A DNA stretch of 64,000 bases. Source: Klebsiella sp. RHBSTW-00484 (GTDB taxonomy: Bacteria; Pseudomonadota; Gammaproteobacteria; Enterobacterales; Enterobacteriaceae). Under the pieces are notes generated by a model. It saw only the letters and a program-made list of their open reading frames with translations. It did no database searches and had not been told where the DNA came from. The stretch covers positions 5,146,001 to 5,210,000 of the forward strand of contig NZ_CP055481.1 of NCBI RefSeq assembly GCF_013705725.1, given 5' to 3'. The position numbers and the translations under genes were made by a program. Below, in pieces: positions 29,555-41,314 of this stretch. Position 1 is the first letter of the stretch. Each line of letters starts with the position of its first letter.

Positions 29555-29564
29555 CAGATCACCT

Positions 29565-29601
29565 GTTTGATAGTTCAGTACGACGGTAGTCACTATCAAA
29601 C
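29565..29601. promoter_or_regulatory. Inverted repeat upstream of the 2-hydroxyacid dehydrogenase
   Basis: GTTTGATAGT (29565-29574) and ACTATCAAAC (29592-29601) are perfect 10-bp inverted arms separated by 17 nt, ending 11 nt before the start codon at 29554. It could be an operator with separated half-sites or an mRNA hairpin near the ribosome site. It does not resemble the ketogluconate LacI-type palindromes known from gntR/idnR systems. Confidence 0.5.
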
Positions 29602-29764
29602 GGGTTTTTTGTGTGGTTTTTTGCGATCTGCGTCACGCTGAATCGTGTTAAAAATAGCTGTTACGCTCTCCGTGATCGCTAAGACAAAACCGGCTTGCGG
29701 CGGGAGTACGGCGGGCGACGCGTTAACCTTATGCTAACACCGAGCCATCGCCATTCAGGCAGAG

Positions 29765-30757
29765 TTAAATGGTTTCGCCCATCGACAGCCGATAATGCAG
29801 ATCGACTTTTTCGATAGTGGGCAGCCCTTTGATTTTCTTGATTAAGATCTCTGTTGCCACTTTGCCCATCTCAAAGCGCGGGGTCAGCACGCTGGCGAGG
29901 CGAGGAGAGATTATCTGCCCTATCTCCAGACCATGAAAACCAGCTATCGCCAGCTCCTGCGGCACATTGATACCGCAAGCGAGGCATTCCTGTAACACGC
30001 CGACCGCCAGATCGTCATTGGTGCACAAAATCGCGTCCATATCGGCGTACATCTGCCGCGCCAGGGTCATCATTCCAGTCCCTATCGATACCGACGATAC
30101 CTTATTCGGCGCGATACGCCCTTGCGGCAATCCGGCATTCGCCATCGCCTGACAGTAACCGGCATAGCGCTGCTCATCACGCACGTCGGACATCGAACCA
30201 AAGTAGATAACCCGCCGCTTACCGCTCGCCAGCAGCATATTGGTCATATCAAACCCGGCTTTAAAATTATCGAAGCCAACATTGATACGCCCGACGTTGT
30301 CCGTCAGCCCCATCACTTCAGCCACGGGAATTTTCGCCGCATTGAGATATTTGTCAGCCCGCAAAGTATGCGCCGACTCGGTCAATAGCAGGCCCTTGAC
30401 GTTAAAGGCCAGCACGGCGGCAATCTGCTCCTCTTCGCGCTGGCGGTCGTAATCGTAGTTCACCACCAGCGTCTGATAACCGTGCGCGGTGGTGACCGAC
30501 TCAATTCCAGCCAGCAGATCGGCAAAAATTTGATTATGAAAGGAGGGAATAAGCACACCAATGCGCGGGACGACAACGCTGATCATCGCCGGATTGTCGG
30601 GGTCCGGCTCATAGCCAATTTCGGCAATCACGCTGGCAATACGCTCCGCCGTTTCAGGCTTCACTTTATCCGGGGTACGTAAATAGCGGCTGACGGTCAT
30701 CTTGGTTACGCCCGCCAGCGCTGCAATATCATTGAGCGTAATGCGTTGTGCTTTCAT
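29765..30757 (-). CDS. LacI-family regulator of the ketogluconate/gluconate cluster
   Basis: A 330-aa repressor-type protein. The N-terminal helix-turn-helix is ITLNDIAALAGVTKMTVSRYLRTPD, with hinge region near 50-60, then a periplasmic-binding-protein-like effector domain (IGVLIPSFHNQIFADLLAGIE). It resembles GntR and IdnR. It lies between the dehydrogenase/MFS pair and the divergent SDR-gluconokinase genes, so it may control both. A weak dyad TTACCA (30827-30832) / TGGTAA (30855-30860) lies in the divergent gap; the operator is not established. Confidence 0.88.
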   Translation of the reverse strand: MKAQRITLNDIAALAGVTKMTVSRYLRTPDKVKPETAERIASVIAEIGYEPDPDNPAMISVVVPRIGVLIPSFHNQIFADLLAGIESVTTAHGYQTLVVNYDYDRQREEEQIAAVLAFNVKGLLLTESAHTLRADKYLNAAKIPVAEVMGLTDNVGRINVGFDNFKAGFDMTNMLLASGKRRVIYFGSMSDVRDEQRYAGYCQAMANAGLPQGRIAPNKVSSVSIGTGMMTLARQMYADMDAILCTNDDLAVGVLQECLACGINVPQELAIAGFHGLEIGQIISPRLASVLTPRFEMGKVATEILIKKIKGLPTIEKVDLHYRLSMGETI

Positions 30758-31017
30758 CTATCGGCCCGTCAAATACATCCACTGCATCAGGCCATTATGC
30801 CTGTCGTGGGTTAAAAAGAGAATCTTACCACTGACGAGTTAACCCGTTGAGCGATGGTAATTTCCGCCCCGCCTCACGTTTAGCGTAACCCCTTTTAGTA
30901 ACATGGTTTTGAGTGATCTGCATCACAGTTTTACCCGTCAAAAATCCGTGAGATAGAGCACAGGTCATTCCGCTTTCGTTATTCAGGAAATCAGAATCAC
31001 CGGGCACAACATTATTT
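30758..31017. other. Divergent gap between LacI regulator and SDR gene
   Basis: The whole gap is 412 nt (30758-31169). Besides the ERIC element starting at 31018 it contains a weak dyad TTACCA/TGGTAA spaced 22 nt (30827-30860) and AT-rich stretches that could hold promoters. No open reading frame is convincing. Confidence 0.5.
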
Positions 31018-31143
31018 ATACCCTAAATAATTCGAGTTGCAGGAAGGCGGCAAGGGAGTGAATCCCGATGAACTTACTCAGGTAAGTGATTCGGGTGAAC
31101 GAGCGCAGTCAACACACCTGCAACTTGAAGTATGACGGGATAT
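31018..31143. repeat. ERIC element 2, upstream of the SDR gene
   Basis: About 126 bp with outer arms ATACCCTAAATAATTCGAG and CTTGAAGTATGACGGGATAT. The core reads GTGAATCCC...GTAAGTGATTCGGGTGAACG, so both arms of the central stem have diverged together (CCCGA/TCGGG) and still pair. It ends 26 nt before the SDR start codon and would be in its leader RNA. Confidence 0.92.
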
Positions 31144-31169
31144 ATTCAGCCGTTAATCAGGATATCAAA

Positions 31170-31934
31170 ATGAAAGACCTTTTCAGCTTACAAGGCAAAC
31201 GCATTTTAATTACTGGCGCAGGACAGGGAATTGGATTTGTCATGGCGCAGGGCCTTGCGCAATATGGTGCAGAAATTATTGTTAATGATATTTCAGCCCC
31301 GCGCGCTGATGATGCGGTCATGAAATTACGCGATGAGGGCGTGACTGCCCATGCGGCAGTATTTAATGTTACCGATGCTGATGCCGTTGAAAATGCCGTT
31401 AATCAAATCGAAAACGAAATTGGCCCTATCGACGTATTATTTAATAATGCCGGAATTCAGCGCCGCCACCCGTTTACCGAATTTCCGGTACAGGAATGGA
31501 ACGACGTTATTTCGGTCAACCAAACCGCCGTATTTCTCGTTTCCCAGGCCGTCGCCAAACGCATGATTGACCGCCAGCAGGGAAAAATCGTCAATATCTG
31601 CTCAATGCAGAGCGAACTCGGGCGCGACACGATAACCCCATACGCTGCGGCGAAAGGCGCAGTAAAAATGCTGACCCGTGGGATGTGCGTCGAGCTGGCG
31701 CGCTATAACGTCCAGGTCAACGGTATTGCGCCAGGCTACTTTAAAACCGCCATGACCCAGGCGCTGGTTGACGATAAAGCCTTTACCGACTGGCTGTGCA
31801 AACGCACACCCGCCGCTCGCTGGGGTGACCCGCAGGAGCTGGTCGGCGCAGCAGTATTTTTATCATCCAACGCCTCGAATTTCGTTAATGGCCATCTGCT
31901 GTTCGTCGACGGCGGAATGCTGGTCGCCGTCTGA
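31170..31934 (+). CDS. Gluconate 5-dehydrogenase-like short-chain dehydrogenase
   Basis: A 254-aa SDR, the same length as E. coli IdnO, which interconverts 5-ketogluconate and gluconate. The cofactor motif TGAGQGIG, NNAGIQRR, and the catalytic serine and YAAAK (Tyr, Lys) are present. ATG 31170 follows CAGGATATCAAA; the open frame upstream runs through the ERIC element and is rejected. It is followed 14 nt later by a gluconokinase, which supports the gluconate link. The exact ketoacid is inferred. Confidence 0.85.
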   Translation: MKDLFSLQGKRILITGAGQGIGFVMAQGLAQYGAEIIVNDISAPRADDAVMKLRDEGVTAHAAVFNVTDADAVENAVNQIENEIGPIDVLFNNAGIQRRHPFTEFPVQEWNDVISVNQTAVFLVSQAVAKRMIDRQQGKIVNICSMQSELGRDTITPYAAAKGAVKMLTRGMCVELARYNVQVNGIAPGYFKTAMTQALVDDKAFTDWLCKRTPAARWGDPQELVGAAVFLSSNASNFVNGHLLFVDGGMLVAV

Positions 31935-31948
31935 ACAAGGAGTTCACC

Positions 31949-32479
31949 ATGGCAGGACAATGCATTATTTTGATGGGTGTATCCGGTACCGGCAAGACCA
32001 CCGTCGGTCAGGCACTAGCCCAGGCGCTTGACGCGAAATTTATCGATGGCGACGATCTGCATCCTCGCAAAAATATCGTCAAAATGGCCGCCAGTCAGCC
32101 GCTTGATGATGACGATCGCCAGCCGTGGCTGGAGCGTATTGGCGATGTTATTTTCAGTCTCGGGCAGAAGAACGAATCCGGCGTGCTGGTGTGTTCGGCG
32201 CTGAAAAAGCGCTACCGCGACCAGTTGCGTGAGGGCAATCCCCATTTACGCTTCCTGTGGCTGACCGGCGACTACGACTGCATTTTGCAGCGTATGCAGG
32301 CGCGCAAAGGCCACTTTATGCCTGAAGCCCTGCTGCGCAGCCAGTTCGCCGCGCTGGAAACGCCAGACGCCAGCGAAAGCGACATTTTAGCCGTCGATAT
32401 CGCCCCCGATGTCGCGAGCATTGTGGCGCACTCCATCACGCTACTCGACCATCATCAACGACAGGAGATACCGGCATGA
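31949..32479 (+). CDS. Gluconokinase (GntK/IdnK type)
   Basis: Phosphorylates D-gluconate to 6-phosphogluconate, feeding the Entner-Doudoroff and pentose phosphate pathways. The product is 176 aa. The P-loop GVSGTGKTT is at residues 10-18, with FIDGDDLHPRKNIVKM and the LID-type RMQARKGHFMPEALLRSQ typical of the family. It is preceded by AAGGAG and overlaps the next gene by four bases. The GntK or IdnK orthologue identity was not resolved, so no symbol is given. Confidence 0.92.
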   Translation: MAGQCIILMGVSGTGKTTVGQALAQALDAKFIDGDDLHPRKNIVKMAASQPLDDDDRQPWLERIGDVIFSLGQKNESGVLVCSALKKRYRDQLREGNPHLRFLWLTGDYDCILQRMQARKGHFMPEALLRSQFAALETPDASESDILAVDIAPDVASIVAHSITLLDHHQRQEIPA

Positions 32480-32943
32480 TTATTGATACCTTAACCGCCG
32501 CCGCCCAAAATAGCTTTTACCCACCGGTTATCCGCAAAGCGCTGCAGGCGGTTTTGCAACAGGAGCCGCACACCCTGCCTCCGGGAAAATATACCGTTGA
32601 TGGCGATAATCTGTTTTTTACCGTTGTTGAAGGCAGCACTAAACCACTGGCGGAGCAGCGCCCGGAATATCATCGTCAGTACATAGATATTCATATTGTG
32701 CTGAGAGGTGAGGAGGTTATCGGTGCCGGTAACAAGGGTCTGGAGATCGTTGACGATGGGCCGTTTAATACCGCGCATGATATTGGCTTTTGCCAGGCAA
32801 TCAGCAGCGAAACGCTGATTCACCTACATCCTGAAGAGCTGGCAATCCTGTTCCCAGGCGAACTACACCGGCCCATGGCCGCGATGGATGCAGGCGCACC
32901 GTTGCGCAAAATTATCGTCAAAATTGACTGCGCCTTACTTTAA
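32476..32943 (+). CDS. YhcH/YjgK/YiaL-family cupin protein (DUF386)
   Basis: A 155-aa beta-sandwich protein of the family that includes EbgC, YhcH and YiaL. Members occur in sugar operons and are thought to act on sugar anomers or lactones. Visible are the metal-site residues in EYHRQYIDIHIVL (two histidines and glutamate) and the late histidine in FPGELHRPM. Its start overlaps the gluconokinase stop by four bases. A possible role is on gluconate/ketogluconate tautomers, inferred from context only. Confidence 0.85.
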   Translation: MIIDTLTAAAQNSFYPPVIRKALQAVLQQEPHTLPPGKYTVDGDNLFFTVVEGSTKPLAEQRPEYHRQYIDIHIVLRGEEVIGAGNKGLEIVDDGPFNTAHDIGFCQAISSETLIHLHPEELAILFPGELHRPMAAMDAGAPLRKIIVKIDCALL

Positions 32944-32950
32944 ATCAACC

Positions 32951-32976
32951 GGCCCCGCCACACTCCTCGCGGGGCC
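32951..32976. terminator. Hairpin between convergent DUF386 gene and lipoprotein gene
   Basis: GGCCCCGC (32951-32958) pairs with GCGGGGCC (32969-32976) around a 10-nt loop, just after the DUF386-family stop. It is GC rich but lacks a clear T-run on either strand, so it may be a weak or Rho-assisted terminator. Confidence 0.6.
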
Positions 32977-32987
32977 ACGGATAACGT

Positions 32988-33221
32988 TTAGTTATCCAGT
33001 TCGTCCATCGATTTCACCTGATCGCGATTGATCTGCTCGGTGCGGCCGGTTTCAGCATTTTTATAGGACACCAGCCCGGTATCATCATCTACCTGCGGTT
33101 TGCCATCGGTCACAATCGTTCTGCCATCGGTGGTTTTTAGCGACTGATTAGTTGAACACCCGGCGATGGTAAACAGTGCAGCGGCGGTGAAAATTGCCGC
33201 AGTGAGTGGTTTGAATTGCAT
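32988..33221 (-). CDS. Small lipoprotein, YgdI/YgdR-like (DUF903)
   Basis: A 77-aa precursor. The signal peptide MQFKPLTAAIFTAAALFTIAGC ends in the lipobox IAGC, with the cysteine (residue 22) lipidated. The mature part (CSTNQSLKTTDGRTIVTDGKP and SYKNAETGRTEQINRDQV) is the DUF903 beta-rich domain of YgdI/YgdR. The function is unknown. Residue +2 is serine, which favours the outer membrane. It has its own promoter region, invaded by ERIC element 3. Confidence 0.9.
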   Translation of the reverse strand: MQFKPLTAAIFTAAALFTIAGCSTNQSLKTTDGRTIVTDGKPQVDDDTGLVSYKNAETGRTEQINRDQVKSMDELDN

Positions 33222-33253
33222 CGTGTTTCTCTCCCGTTATTCAGTCAAAAATA

Positions 33254-33376
33254 ATACCCAAAATAATTCGAGTTGCAGGCAGGCGGCGACGCCGCGAACA
33301 CCAGGAGCTTACTCCAGTAAGTGACTGGGCTGAGCAAGTATAGCCAACACACCTGCAACTTGAAGTATGACGGGTA
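33254..33376. repeat. ERIC element 3, variant core
   Basis: About 123 bp. The outer arms ATACCCAAAATAATTCGAG and CTTGAAGTATGACGGGTA are standard, and AGTAAGTGACTGGGCTGAG is close to consensus. The left core reads GCGACGCCGCGAACACCAGGAGC instead of GGGAGTGAATCCCCAGGAGC, so central pairing is altered. It lies upstream of both the lipoprotein gene and the ROK gene end. Confidence 0.9.
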
Positions 33377-33446
33377 AATCACCCTAACCACTTTAGGCTA
33401 GCTGACTGAATCGGGAGAGAAAACCAGAACTCTCCGAAGTGGCGTT

Positions 33447-34331
33447 TTAGCGCGAATTCCTTTGTTTTTGCTCGAAGCTCACCGCCGCGCCAATCAGGTT
33501 GGCCTCGTTGCGATACTGGCAGAGCAGAACCTGCGGCAGGAATTCTGCCAGTTCTTTCTCTTGCACCAGTTCAGCCAGGCGCTGCTTAATACCGGCAAAA
33601 ATCTTATCGCTGGCGGAGATACCGCCGCCGATAATCAGGCAATCCGGGTCATAGCAGACCTGTAAATTGAGTAAGCCCACCGCCATCCAGTGGTAAAACT
33701 GCGCCACTTCCTGCTGTGCAATATCATCGCCTTCTTCCGCAAGGCGAAAAACGTCAGCGCCGGTGAGCGAGTCTGACGCCAGCGACATTCTCTGCGCGTA
33801 ACGTCGCGCCATCGCCACCGCGGTCGCCAGCTCGCTAAAGGTTTGCCCATCGTGAAGCGTCATCAGGCCAAACTCTCCCGCATAGCGATGGCTGCCGCGC
33901 CGCAGAACCTTATTTTCAACAATCGCGCCGCCTACGCCGGAACCGACGATCACAAACAACACGTGCTGGTAGTCCCGCCCCGCCCCCAGCGCCGCTTCGG
34001 CGATACCCGCCGAATTGGCGTCGTTTTCAATGCACACCGGCAGCGAGAATAATGTCTCCAGCTCTTCGACAATCGCAAAGTGGTGAATATAGGGGATGGC
34101 GCTCAGCCCGCCAATTACCCCGCGCAGGGCATCGACGCTCCCCGGTGCGCTGATGGAAACGCCCTCAATATCATAGCGCTGCTGAAATTGCTGGCACAGC
34201 ATCATCAGCTGCGCCTTCATCTCCGGCCAGCTGGCTGGAGTCTTAACCGACCCGGTATCAGCTAATGCGCCCTGCTGCCAGACGCCATACTTAATCGCGC
34301 TACCACCCCAGTCAAACAATAGAATTGCCAT
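33447..34331 (-). CDS. ROK-family sugar kinase
   Basis: A 294-aa kinase of the ROK family (glucokinase, NagK, BglK relatives). The phosphate motif FDWGGSAIKYGVW is near the start, the catalytic aspartate is in ENDANSAGIAEA, followed by IVGSGVGGAI. The usual zinc motif CxCGxxGCxE is absent; the equivalent segment is EFGLMTLHDGQTFSEL. No DNA-binding domain is present, so it is an enzyme, not a NagC-type regulator. No sugar gene lies next to it in a shared operon, so the substrate is unknown. Confidence 0.88.
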   Translation of the reverse strand: MAILLFDWGGSAIKYGVWQQGALADTGSVKTPASWPEMKAQLMMLCQQFQQRYDIEGVSISAPGSVDALRGVIGGLSAIPYIHHFAIVEELETLFSLPVCIENDANSAGIAEAALGAGRDYQHVLFVIVGSGVGGAIVENKVLRRGSHRYAGEFGLMTLHDGQTFSELATAVAMARRYAQRMSLASDSLTGADVFRLAEEGDDIAQQEVAQFYHWMAVGLLNLQVCYDPDCLIIGGGISASDKIFAGIKQRLAELVQEKELAEFLPQVLLCQYRNEANLIGAAVSFEQKQRNSR

Positions 34332-34423
34332 ATATATCCCCTTGATTAAATTCGTAAAAATAAATTAATGCTCACAAGGATAGTCACTTTTGTTTAGCCC
34401 TGGCTTATCGCAACGCAAAAAAA

Positions 34424-34454
34424 AGCGCCTCCGGTGTCAACCACCGGAGGCGCT
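34424..34454 (-). terminator. Intrinsic terminator of carAB
   Basis: On the minus strand AGCGCCTCCGGTG and CACCGGAGGCGCT form a perfect 13-bp stem with a 5-nt loop, followed by TTTTTTT. It begins 18 nt after the carB stop. A classical Rho-independent terminator. Confidence 0.95.
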
Positions 34455-34471
34455 GTTACTGGCAGATTACA

Positions 34472-37696
<3,225 letters not shown>

Positions 37697-37711
37697 TTTG
37701 TTTGCTCCTGA

Positions 37712-38860
37712 TTATTTTGCTGAAGAACGGTAGTGCTTAATCAATTCGATAAAGTGGTCGAACAGCGGCGCGGCATCGTGCGGACCCGGGCTCGCCTCCG
37801 GGTGTCCCTGGAAGCTGAATGCTGGTTTATCGGTACGATGGATCCCCTGCAGGGTGCCGTCGAACAGCGACTTGTGGGTCACGCGCAGGTTAGCAGGCAT
37901 CGAGGCTTCATCCACCGCAAAACCGTGGTTCTGCGCGGTAATCATCACCACATTGTTATCAATATCTTTAACCGGGTGGTTACCACCATGGTGACCAAAC
38001 TTCATCTTGATGGTCTTCGCTCCGCTCGCCAGCGCCAGCAGCTGATGGCCGAGGCAGATGCCGAATACCGGAATCTCGGTTTCGAGGAACTTCTCAATCG
38101 CTTCGATGGCGTAGTCGCACGGAGCCGGGTCACCGGGGCCGTTAGACAGGAAGATGCCGTCCGGATTCATCTTCAGCACGTCTTCAGCGGAGGTCTTCGC
38201 CGGCACTACCGTCAGACGGCAGCCGCGGTCGACCAGCATGCGCAGAATGTTGCGTTTCGCGCCGAAATCATAGGCCACAACGTGGAACGGCAGGTCGCTT
38301 TCTGCTTTGGCTTCCGGCAGGTCGCCCGCCAGAGTCCAGCTACCTTGCGTCCAGCTGTAGGTTTCTGCGGTAGTCACTTCCTTCGCCAGATCCATCCCGT
38401 TCAGGCCCGGGAACGCTTTCGCTTTTTCCAGCGCCAGCTGTGCATCCGGGCTGTCGCCCGCAATAATGCAGCCGTTCTGCGCGCCTTTCTCACGCAGCAG
38501 ACGGGTCAGCTTACGGGTATCGATATCGGCGATCGCCACGATGTTATGGCGCTTCAGGTAAGAAGAGAGGTCTTCGGTATTGCGGAAGTTGCTGGCAATC
38601 AGCGGCAGGTCGCGAATGACCAGGCCCTGCGCATGTACCTGAGAAGATTCTTCATCAGCGGCGTTAGTGCCGACATTGCCGATATGGGGATAAGTCAGAG
38701 TGACGATTTGGCGGGAATAGGAAGGATCAGTGAGGATTTCTTGATAACCGGTCATTGAAGTATTGAAAACGACTTCCCCAACCGCCGTGCCGGTAGCCCC
38801 AATGGCCCGACCGTGAAACTGGGTTCCGTCTTCCAGAACCAATAGCGCTGACTTAATCAA
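37712..38860 (-). CDS. carA: Carbamoyl-phosphate synthase small subunit (glutamine amidotransferase)
   Basis: Hydrolyses glutamine and passes ammonia to CarB. The product is 382 aa, the E. coli length, starting at TTG 38860 with GGAGGG just upstream; E. coli carA also uses TTG and the protein begins (M)[14 protein letters not shown]. Extending to 38887 would add nine residues across the ribosome site. The class I amidotransferase nucleophile is in [16 protein letters not shown], and the [10 protein letters not shown] triad segment is intact. Two ArgR boxes overlap its promoter. Confidence 0.98.
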   Translation of the reverse strand: MIKSALLVLEDGTQFHGRAIGATGTAVGEVVFNTSMTGYQEILTDPSYSRQIVTLTYPHIGNVGTNAADEESSQVHAQGLVIRDLPLIASNFRNTEDLSSYLKRHNIVAIADIDTRKLTRLLREKGAQNGCIIAGDSPDAQLALEKAKAFPGLNGMDLAKEVTTAETYSWTQGSWTLAGDLPEAKAESDLPFHVVAYDFGAKRNILRMLVDRGCRLTVVPAKTSAEDVLKMNPDGIFLSNGPGDPAPCDYAIEAIEKFLETEIPVFGICLGHQLLALASGAKTIKMKFGHHGGNHPVKDIDNNVVMITAQNHGFAVDEASMPANLRVTHKSLFDGTLQGIHRTDKPAFSFQGHPEASPGPHDAAPLFDHFIELIKHYRSSAK

Positions 38861-38870
38861 AACACCCTCC

Positions 38871-38907
38871 AGAGAATATCCACTCACTTTATTTGCATAT
38901 TAATTCA
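38871..38907 (-). promoter_or_regulatory. Tandem ArgR boxes of carAB (promoter P2)
   Basis: On the minus strand TGAATTAATATGCAAATA (38890-38907) and AGTGAGTGGATATTCTCT (38871-38888) match the two E. coli carAB ARG boxes almost base for base. They sit directly before the ribosome site and TTG start. ArgR with arginine represses the downstream carAB promoter through such sites. Confidence 0.88.
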
Positions 38908-39079
38908 TAATGCAGATCTGAATCAATGCAAATCTGTTGCCCGCAGAATTTTGGCAAACGGCGGCATTCTGGAGAGATGGCGGGTAAAAGTCAACTTAAA
39001 GCGGATATTTTTAATCTTATTTCAGGCCACTGTTCAGCAATACCAGCCTTAGCTGGTAAAAAGATCAACTAACTAGCCA

Positions 39080-39095
39080 GGGAAAACGCTTGCGG
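39080..39095. promoter_or_regulatory. PurR-like box upstream of carAB
   Basis: Read on the minus strand, CCGCAAGCGTTTTCCC resembles the PurR consensus ACGCAAACGTTTGCGT in its core GCAA-CGTTT. It lies about 220 nt before carA, in the zone where E. coli carAB promoter P1 is controlled by PurR, PepA and IHF. The rest of the 455-nt gap is AT rich (39100-39240), fitting IHF binding, but no single site is claimed. Confidence 0.6.
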
Positions 39096-39238
39096 GGCCG
39101 GATTATTGTAAAATCATTGAACGGAGAACAAAAAAGTAGACCAGATGGTCAAAATTTACAATAAAACAACAATAAATACGAAGATAACATAATATTTTGA
39201 AGCCTTGATGATAAAAATATAAAAAGATCGGAAAAATA

Positions 39239-39263
39239 AAAGGGCAATAAAATATTGCCCTTT
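39239..39263 (-). terminator. Intrinsic terminator of dapB
   Basis: AAAGGGCAATA (39239-39249) and TATTGCCCTTT (39253-39263) form a perfect 11-bp stem with a 3-nt loop. On the minus strand it is followed by TTTTATTTTTCC. It lies 53 nt after the dapB stop and insulates the carAB control region. Confidence 0.9.
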
Positions 39264-39315
39264 GCAATCAATTACATATTGAATGCAATAACCACATCAC
39301 GATGGGTAATAATCG

Positions 39316-40152
<837 letters not shown>

Positions 40153-40325
40153 TTAACACTACGTAAATTGTTTTCAGAGTAACCAGCCCATCGATGAGCC
40201 GCTACTCAAAAACACCGATAATTAGAAATTTATGACAAACTGCCGCCGATATCAGTAAAAACTATACGATTGTGCCGGGAATTTGGCGTTGAGTAGTGAG
40301 AAGGGGTACGCATGTGGATTCAGGA

Positions 40326-40360
40326 ACCCCGGTTCGGCCATTTGCAGGCCAATCCGGGGT
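40326..40360 (-). terminator. Hairpin after citG
   Basis: ACCCCGG (40326-40332) and CCGGGGT (40354-40360) pair, with an inner GGCC/GGCC. The structure starts 26 nt beyond the citG stop on the minus strand. No T-run follows, so termination is probable but not certain. The rest of the 248-nt gap to dapB shows only the dapB promoter zone. Confidence 0.6.
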
Positions 40361-40385
40361 CAGCTATTGATGAAAAGCCGAACAA

Positions 40386-41294
40386 TTAATGCAGGAACAG
40401 CTCTCCTGGAGGGAAGCCATACAGGAACCAGGTGACCGCCAGCAGATCGGCGCTGCCGCCGGGGCTGAGATGGCGAACAATCAGTTCATCGTCCAGCTGA
40501 CGTAACGCTTCCAGCCCTCCGTCGGCCAGCACTCCGCCTTCCCACAGCAGCTTTTGCGCCTGCTGCTGAACAAAGTTGAGTCCTTCCAGCCCGCCGCGTG
40601 AAACCAGGTTGGTATCGTCATTCCACGCCATCAGATGCAGCAAGGTCTGTAATAACGCCAGATTGGTATCGCCGGTATCTTCCATCACGCGATTAAATAC
40701 CGGCATCGCCTGAGTGCGCACGGTACGAAAGCCGCTTTCCGCCTCTCCTCGGGCACCAGACAGCCCGTAGCGCAGGAAATGCGCCTCGCCTTTGCTCACC
40801 TTCTTCCCTTCCGAGGCGGAAAGCTCGCGCCCAACCACGCCGCGACAGAATCGGGCAACCTGATCGCAAACCCGGTGCTGTTCAACCGGCTCCCCTCGGG
40901 CAACCAACCTTCCTGCCGCCGCGCTGAGCAGGCCAAAAGCGAAGATCGCCCCGCGATGGGTATTCACCCCCCCGGTGACCTCCAGCATATCCGTCTCGCA
41001 GGCCATGCCCACCGGACGCAGCATCATCAGCACCTGTTCCGGTGTGATATTGGCCGTGTCGTGACCCATAATGAAAAACTTCTCCATCCACGGGGCGACA
41101 ACCGCCGTACTGGCTTCAAATGACGCCAGATCCATATCCTGATGCGCGCCGGTGTTACGGATATCCACCAGACCCGGCTTCGGCGTCAGGCGAACTTCCG
41201 TCAGCAGCGCCCGCTCCACGCGAGAAACGATATCCTCCGCCGCGACCGTTTGACGACTCAACTGGCGATGCTGGCTCATGATCACTTCGCTCAT
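40386..41294 (-). CDS. citG: Triphosphoribosyl-dephospho-CoA synthase
   Basis: Makes the citrate lyase prosthetic-group precursor from ATP and dephospho-CoA. The product is 302 aa. CitG-family motifs are TPKPGLVDIRNTGAHQDMD, GVNTHRGAIFAFGLL, and WNDDTNLVSRGG. ATG 41294 has GAGGAGAG five bases upstream, so the longer start is preferred over the ATG five codons later. Last gene of citCDEFG, 20 nt after citF. CitX at 11320 performs the following transfer. Confidence 0.95.
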   Translation of the reverse strand: MSEVIMSQHRQLSRQTVAAEDIVSRVERALLTEVRLTPKPGLVDIRNTGAHQDMDLASFEASTAVVAPWMEKFFIMGHDTANITPEQVLMMLRPVGMACETDMLEVTGGVNTHRGAIFAFGLLSAAAGRLVARGEPVEQHRVCDQVARFCRGVVGRELSASEGKKVSKGEAHFLRYGLSGARGEAESGFRTVRTQAMPVFNRVMEDTGDTNLALLQTLLHLMAWNDDTNLVSRGGLEGLNFVQQQAQKLLWEGGVLADGGLEALRQLDDELIVRHLSPGGSADLLAVTWFLYGFPPGELFLH

Positions 41295-41314
41295 GCCTTC
41301 TCTCCTCGATGCGT

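Noticed and set aside
30880..30912. GTAACCCC...GTAACATGG as a GntR/IdnR operator
   Set aside because: The two GTAAC units are direct, not inverted, so it is not the expected ATGTTA/TAACAT palindrome.
31086..31169. N-terminal extension of the SDR protein
   Set aside because: The added 28 residues are encoded by the ERIC element; the SDR fold begins at MKDLFSLQGKR.
37733..38758. 341-codon open frame on the plus strand inside carA
   Set aside because: Antisense shadow of carA, with arginine/histidine-rich low-quality protein and no homologue recognised.
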